Shown here: piece after piece, positions 58,198 through 64,000 of the stretch
How the letters are laid out: each line of letters starts with the position of its first letter
Position numbering within the stretch: position 1 is the first letter of the stretch
Assembly (NCBI GenBank): GCA_022560025.1
Contig: JAFISE010000085.1
Span: forward strand, 79,129-143,128
Reading direction: 5' to 3'
From: Stagonosporopsis chrysanthemi
Taxonomy: Eukaryota; Ascomycota; Dothideomycetes; Pleosporales; Didymellaceae
DNA length: 64,000 nucleotides
Notes under the pieces: generated by a model
Seen by the model: only the letters and a program-made list of their open reading frames with translations
What the model was told of the DNA's origin: nothing
Databases searched by the model: none
Program-made: the position numbers and the translations under genes

Positions 58198-58408
58198 CCT
58201 GTCTAGGCTGGCAAATAGGTGCAGGGTACCTAGCAGTAGGTAAGAGTAGGGTCAAGGTCGCACAGACCTAGAGGTAGTAGTAGAGTAGGGGTTGCACGGG
58301 CTAGGGGTAGAGGTTAGGTAAGAGTACCTCTAGCGTAGGTAGGGGTAGAGGTTAGGTTGCACAGACCTAGGTTAGGGTTAGGTTTAGAGTACCTAGTAGG
58401 GTCACATC
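58198..58408 (+). repeat. Interstitial telomere-like G-rich tract
   Basis: Repeated GGGGTAGAGGTTAGGT, GTAGGGTC and GCACAGACCTAG words, including TTAGGGTTAGG at 58372-58382, the filamentous-fungal telomere repeat. It lies between two transposon relics. Confidence 0.6.
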
Positions 58409-58549
58409 TACGCTAATATAAATATAGTATAGTAGCTTAACTTTATTTCTTAATTTAGAATAGTTGTGCAATTTTATTATTAAGTTTAGTAATTTTAGTT
58501 TAGATTTTCTATGTGTTAAATAACTAGTTATTACAGTTATTAATAACAG

Positions 58550-61000
58550 CTACTCTCTGTATTGCGTAGGCTTTACTTTTTTCTGCAGCTGCTGTTCCCT
58601 TTGTAAGAGAGTAGATAGGCCAACCTCTTTAATATCTTTATCTGTTTCGCTCTTAATATTAATTCTAATCTTACCTACTAGCCTAACGTAGGCAGGCAAC
58701 TTAAGAAGATTATCTACCTTATTATAGAGTAGAGTATTGTCCTCTACTGTAGCCTCTAAGAATATTAAATCCTTTAGGATTATAATCTCTTAGATAGCTT
58801 AGGCAGAAAGTCTGTGCCTCTAATCTCTAAGCACGTCTCTAGTAGTATTAAATACTTGCTCTACTCCTACTTATAAGATAGGTACTACTAGAATATCTTT
58901 TGCAACTTGTGCAAGATAAGGATAAGAAGCTTTGTTTAACTTCTACTACTCTAAGATATCAAAGCTGTTGCTTAATAGAACGCAGGGTATACTTAGATAG
59001 GACTCCCCTTTAAATCTAGTTAGGCCTATATTCTTATCTGCATTAAAAGTTGAACTTTAACTGTGTGTAGAAAAGCTTGCTGACTGTAATTGAATCAGTG
59101 TAGCTAGCTTACAAAACTATTTACCCTCTAACAATTGCCTTAAGATAGCGTTAGAGACTAGGCTATTACCCCTAGTCTTAGTACTATTATAGCAGTCTAG
59201 ATAGTCTAAAAATTCTTAACAGTAAGTATACTTCTAATAAACTTCCTACAACTTATCCTAGATCTTGTTAGTATATAGCTGTAATAACAAACTGTAATAA
59301 CAGTACCTTATAAGCAGTTAGCTTTTGCGTAGAGTCTAGAATTGTTGCGCAATTAAAAAGGAAACCTTGATCTCTACTTGTTCTTGCGTAGTATTTTAAC
59401 AACTTTGCACGACCTTTATCTGCTGCAGCCTAAACAACGTCTAGCTACTTGTTGCTGTTAACGCTGTTAGTATCTTCTCTAAGCTTGCTAGTTATATCTT
59501 CTAAGAAATTAAAAAGGCGTCTATATATAAGCTAGATGTATAGAATATAAGGCTTGTAGTTCTTACTTAGATAGCCTGTTGCTACCTTAAAGTTCTTTAG
59601 CATGTGTGTAATTGCCTAGAGATAGTGCTACTTAGATGCTCTAAGGCGGAGTTTCTTAAGGTCTTTAAAATCTGCCTTAGCAGTATCTTGATTAGCTCTG
59701 AAACTTGTGCCTTTTAGCTAGATTTCTTGCTTAAGCTATTTGTTAATATATAGCTAAAGCTTAACTACGCGTTTACACATATTATACGTAGAATTCTACC
59801 TTGTTTTTACGTCTTAAATAACTAACAGGCGTTTGCTTGCTAGTAGGTTCTGCTAGGTTGCTAAAAACCTCTTAAATTGTTAAGGCAATAGATTAATTGC
59901 AATAACAATAGCCTGTAGCTGTGTCTTTATAAGTATATAATAAATATCTATAATAAAAGAAAGTTTACCTTGTGTAAAGAATTAAGGACTAATATATCTG
60001 TTTAAATATTTTAAACGTAGCAAGATTGCAGTGTTTCTCTCTGTTCTATTCCTAGAGAAGCTGACAGCTTTAGATAGAATATAATATCCTAAACAACAAG
60101 ATTGATTACGTGCGCAAGGCAAGAGATAGTATTTTCCCTAGAGCTTTATGTGTAACTTTCTTTAGCTAGAAGAGCTTTAACTAACTATAATAAAGTACTG
60201 TTATTACTTGCATTATTACATGTAATACTAAGCAACTTTTTTATAGTGCTTGTACTTTAGAAGACTTGCATAACTTTCTTAGCTATAGACGTTCTAGTAT
60301 GCCTTCCTTGTATAGAGATAAAATCTAGTAGCACCTCTTAAAGCTTCTACTTGTTGTTAATATAGTATCCTTTAATTGCTAGGAAGCTTAGGTAATTACT
60401 AGAAGTCTAGGCGTTAAGTGCAATAGATAGCCTTGTATGTTTACTAAGGTCCTAGAGTTGTGCTGCCTCAGCGTCTTTAAATTAATGCTTAAATAACGTG
60501 CTAAATTTATAATAGCTAGTTAACACAGCCTTAGGCTAAAGGAAGCGTATAAACTGTTAAAATAATAGCTGCTTAACTATTTAGAATAACTAATTGTTGT
60601 TAATAACAAGCTGTATAATTTCCTTTTTAAAAGCAAGTATTAAGTATGCTAGATATAGAATAGTAGCCTGCTAAGATTGTTATTGTTGTAGTGTAGTAGA
60701 TAGCTAGCTATGTAAAGGCGTTCTAATTTGCAAACAGGTTTAAGACCTTAGGTAATTTAGTATATACTTAGTTCTAATACTTTTTACTATTAAGTGTTAT
60801 AATATATACCTACAGTTAAAGCAATATAGATATAGATAGCTAGTAAGGGCGTAGGCAGCCTCTCTAAATTGAGTCTAGACATATCTAGTGCAAGAGGCAG
60901 AACCCTATTGCAGATATAGCGCAACAAGATCTCTAGCCTAAGCTGTAGTACTCTACTATCTGTCCTATGCAATTAGTATTGCCTTGCTCTCTTTACTTTC
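58550..61000 (-). mobile_element. RIP-decayed hAT-type transposase
   Basis: Reading the minus strand towards 58550: a region with SLALRT.SILLF resembling the conserved Cys/His-leading central part, TRxNSTYNMCKRVVKL near 59765-59800 (canonical TRWNSTYDM, Trp now TAG), and the hATC dimerisation domain PYLAQVAKDILVVPIS with VGVEQVFNTTRDVLRD near 58800-58920. The stop is at 58550-58552. Many TAG/TAA codons are present. Terminal inverted repeats and the 8-bp target duplication were not located. Confidence 0.72.
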
Positions 61001-61389
61001 CTAGAGACTGCGCTGCAGTTACTTTAGCAAGTAAACTAATTACTAGGTTCTACCTTTTATAGTCTAGAGTGCAATTATTTTAAGGCCCTTAAGATCTTGC
61101 AGTATGCTAGATACTCTATTAGCCCTGTTGCTAGCTAGAAGTAAAGGCATAGCTGTAATAATTAAACATAATAATTAATTGCAATATAATATTTTAGTAG
61201 GAAAAAAAAACAGTGTAGACAGGTTTAGAGAACATTGCTAAAAGAAAATCTATAGATAACGCGTCTAATATTCCTAGCGTCTTTACTTTAACAATCTCTA
61301 GATATTATTCCTATAACAAGTTAAGCATAATTAAAGTTTAGGAGAAATTGTTAAGGTCTAAGCTGTTTTAATTAGTTGTAATAATCTAC

Positions 61390-62480
61390 TAAGGAGCTAG
61401 CGCACTAGACAGCTTGTATCTACTTGTTATTATTGCTATTATTACTCTTATCCTCTTTATTGCTAGCTAAGTCCTCTAAATCGCTAAAACTCTTAAAATT
61501 AGTTTTCTCCTCTTCTATAAGAGCTTGCTGATACTGCTTATCTGTCTTATACTTATTTAGCATAGCTGCAAAGTACGCCTCTAGCTTAATACTATTATTC
61601 TTAAGTTCTTCCTTGCACTTATTGCTATTATTACCCTTGATATAAGGGTTGTCTGCAGTTAGAAGAAGGCTGCTATCGCCTAGATTAGCTAGGTAATCAT
61701 CAGGCTTACGCTGCCTAGTACTATTAGTAAATGTATATAATAATTAGATGTAATAACTTACTCTTACTTATTATCTAAGCACACAGCTAGACTCTTTAGC
61801 AAAAGCTTATTATAAAACTTAACTTACTTTTCTTTCTTAGCATTAGAGTTAAAGGTGTTAGTTTTTAGCTTCTTAAGACTCTTCTAATACTCTTTTTAGA
61901 GGATAATTTCAAGGGCACTACTAGTACTAAACAGGCGTTTAGCTGCCTAGCTAGTACCTAACTCTTCCTTCTTCTTAACAGCAGCGTTAACCTTAGAGAT
62001 AGATATTAAATAGTTACACATATTAATCTTATAATTAATAGCATCCTATTTTTTATAGGCAGCACTAAGCTTAACTTTAAGCTATTCTGCTATATTTAGT
62101 TAGAATAAAGATGTTATAACAGGACGTAATAACTAACTGCTCTTGCAGACATTGTAGCAGGTCTAGTTAAGATCTTCCTTAGCTTGTTGCTAGATCTTAG
62201 TCTTTTGTTTAGCAGTGCTAGCTATATAAGTTGCTACTATCTTTAGTTTTTTAAGAAGCTGATATTTTGCTGCGTAGTTAGCGTTGCAGGCCTTGCTAAT
62301 AGCTGCCTCTTCTTTATTGCAAAGTAAAGCTCTAGTTCTCTGCTAGATTGCGCAGGTAGAATTGCTAAGCTAGCTCTTAAAAGAGAATATTGAATTAGTA
62401 GAGCGGCCTTTCTTAGATCTACCTTAGCTGCGCTGATTAAGGACGTAGCGAACCTTAGCCTCTTAAGTTGCAAAGCCCTA
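61390..62480 (-). pseudogene. Unrecognised Lys/Glu-rich repeat-derived frame
   Basis: Minus-strand protein-like sequence (for example KEELKNNSIKLEAYFAAMLN near 61570-61630 and an Ala/Lys-rich coil upstream) interrupted by TAG/TAA. It could be a second ORF of the hAT element or another repeat. No family is recognised. Confidence 0.35.
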
Positions 62481-63292
62481 TTACAATTAGCTTTAGCAAT
62501 GTAATAAGTAGCTATAATAATTATGTTGATAAAACTGTTCTATTCTTCTAGTTTAAAGCAATCTAGAATGTACAAACTACTAGCAAAAGCAGGCAGCTTA
62601 GGCTTATCCTCTTGCTTGATATAGGGCTGTTAGACGTCTTCTATAGGGTCTATAGCTGCAATAATAGTGCGTAAAATTATGTGCAAGTATAGTAGTTGTT
62701 GTAGTTAAGTTACTAACTAGTTACTAGTTTGCAGCTTTATTTTTTTAAGCTAGGTAGCCTGTGTGCTGCAGGCAAACAAAAACGCGCCTAAATTACAAGA
62801 CTGCTACACTTGCAGTTTATATATCTACGCTGCAAAATATTAGATTAACTAGAAAACAGTATTATTAAAAAGCGCGTCTTGCGTTTAATAATATAGTAAT
62901 TTATTATAGTTATCTATTACAGTAACAGCTAGCAAGTTAGCTGCAAAGCTATCCCTACTTGTAGATTTTCTAAGCTAGGCTGCGCCCTACCTGCTCTACT
63001 ATCTAATAATTATTAACTCTAGCTGTATATTTAGAGAACTTACCTAATTAAAGTTAGATCTATCTTAAAATAGGCTTATTTAAAAGCGCTTAGTTAGTTG
63101 CGTGTATAGAAATAATTATTACAGTTAATTATTACAGGTATAGCTGTACACTAAGCTGTAGAGCTGTAAGGCCTAACAAACTTACTGTAACTGCAGGATA
63201 TTTACAAAATATCTGTTTGTCTACCTGCATCTACTATCTACCTACTACCTACAACCTATCTATTACTCTGCACAACTACTACTATGCTGCTA
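62481..63292. other. AT-rich, no feature recognised
   Basis: RIP-like composition with no recoverable domain. Confidence 0.5.
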
Positions 63293-64000
63293 AAGTTTAA
63301 GAATATTAAGAACAAAGCTAGCGTACAGGCTGTTACTTAAAAGCTAAAAGCTAAGCCTCTTACTATAAAAGCTGCCTGCAAATTGCTTCTATCTACTAAA
63401 CTCGCTCGCAAGCCCTAGCGCTATAAGCCTAGCAGTAGGTTATTATAGGCTATTATTACAAAACTGTTCTAATTCTCTGTAGCTGTTGCCCTCTGCAAAA
63501 TCTATTACTACTAGAGAAGTAGTAAACTTCTTCTCTGCAAGCTGCTATTTGCGCGCCTTGTTTGCAAAATCACACAGTATATCTAGGTAATAAGCGATGC
63601 TTGTTTCTAACGCTCTGCAATTAAGGCTATTTAAGAGGCAAGTAAGGCTTTCTTAGTAGGATATTTTAAAGGTATAGATATTTGCAAATACAATTTAATA
63701 TAGGTGCTAATATTATTAGATCTTAACCTAAACGCTATATATACAAAGAAAGTTACTATTTAGTAGAAAGATTCTAAGCTAGCTCTTTAATACTATAATA
63801 AGCTTAGTGCTTTTAGCAGCAGTAAAACGTTGTTTAGCTAATTAGTGTATATATTTACATTCTAACTCTAATTCTCTAAGTATGTCTATAGAGAGCAATT
63901 GCAAACTCTTCCTAAACTAATAATTATATAATGTAATAATTTGCTGTAATAATAATTCTCTACAATTCTAATATCTAATAGAGTTATTTTCTTAAAAAAT
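63293..64000 (+). pseudogene. Unrecognised repeat-derived frame, open to right edge
   Basis: From ATG 63293 a plus-strand frame reads MLLKFKNIKNKASVQAVT and SDACF.RSAIKAI.EASKAF with TAG codons at Gln/Trp-type positions. It is probably the N-terminus of a transposon protein. No family assigned. Confidence 0.35.

Noticed and set aside
58550..61000. Possible RNA gene or intact ORF in the AT-rich block
   Set aside because: The only signals are transposase remnants. No tRNA-like cloverleaf or rRNA sequence was noticed anywhere in the window, though a structural RNA search was not possible by eye.
1..64000. CRISPR array, prophage or bacterial-type operons
   Set aside because: No spaced direct repeats of CRISPR type. 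Introns, RIP and fungal families show that the DNA is eukaryotic.

Overview
The window is a piece of a filamentous ascomycete genome (Pezizomycotina; Dothideomycetes is my best guess, by inference). Support comes from short GT-AG introns (46-156 bp), fungus-specific families (UstYa/DUF3328, DUF6594, NACHT NLR, Sec2), a bipartite base composition, repeats whose Gln and Trp codons have become TAG/TAA in the way repeat-induced point mutation (RIP) acts, and a TTAGGG-type tract.

Layout. (1) 1-2.4 kb: the N-terminus of a fatty-acid desaturase leaves the left edge, divergent from an intact SDR. (2) 2.4-7.5 kb: a decayed NACHT/NLR gene and otherwise gene-poor DNA. (3) 7.5-17.5 kb: a GC-rich core-like block of a GT17 glycosyltransferase, a DHA1 MFS exporter, a PanE/ApbA-type reductase, an Lrp1/C1D exosome cofactor and a Sec2-type Rab exchange factor, with micro- and minisatellites between them. 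(4) 17.5-47.9 kb: an accessory region. It holds a class B flavin monooxygenase convergent with an extended SDR, a decayed epoxide hydrolase, an alpha-glucoside-type sugar transporter, a UstYa-family gene divergent from a Kex2-processed 10-cysteine secreted peptide, a protein with two retropepsin-like domains, a DUF6594 gene with one in-frame stop, a frameshifted SnoaL-like gene and a second sugar transporter. (5) 47.86-64 kb: AT-rich, heavily mutated nested transposons (copia-type, Fot1/pogo-type, gypsy, hAT) plus an interstitial telomere-like tract. No intact gene is visible there.

How the parts relate. The core block is housekeeping (glycosylation, efflux, cofactor metabolism, rRNA processing, secretion). 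The accessory part mixes transport, tailoring-type oxidoreductases and secreted or RiPP-like functions with several genes at different stages of decay. The most attractive candidate for something undescribed is the divergent pair UstYa-like oxidase (33576-34588, minus) and Kex2-type cysteine-rich peptide precursor (35740-36051, plus). The second sugar transporter is bracketed by inverted copies of one copia-type LTR plus gag start, and its stop codon lies 3 bp from the LTR where the AT-rich block begins.

Exon structures were derived by eye from splice signals and family-typical sequence. Coordinates inside the RIP-affected region are approximate unless an end motif is given.
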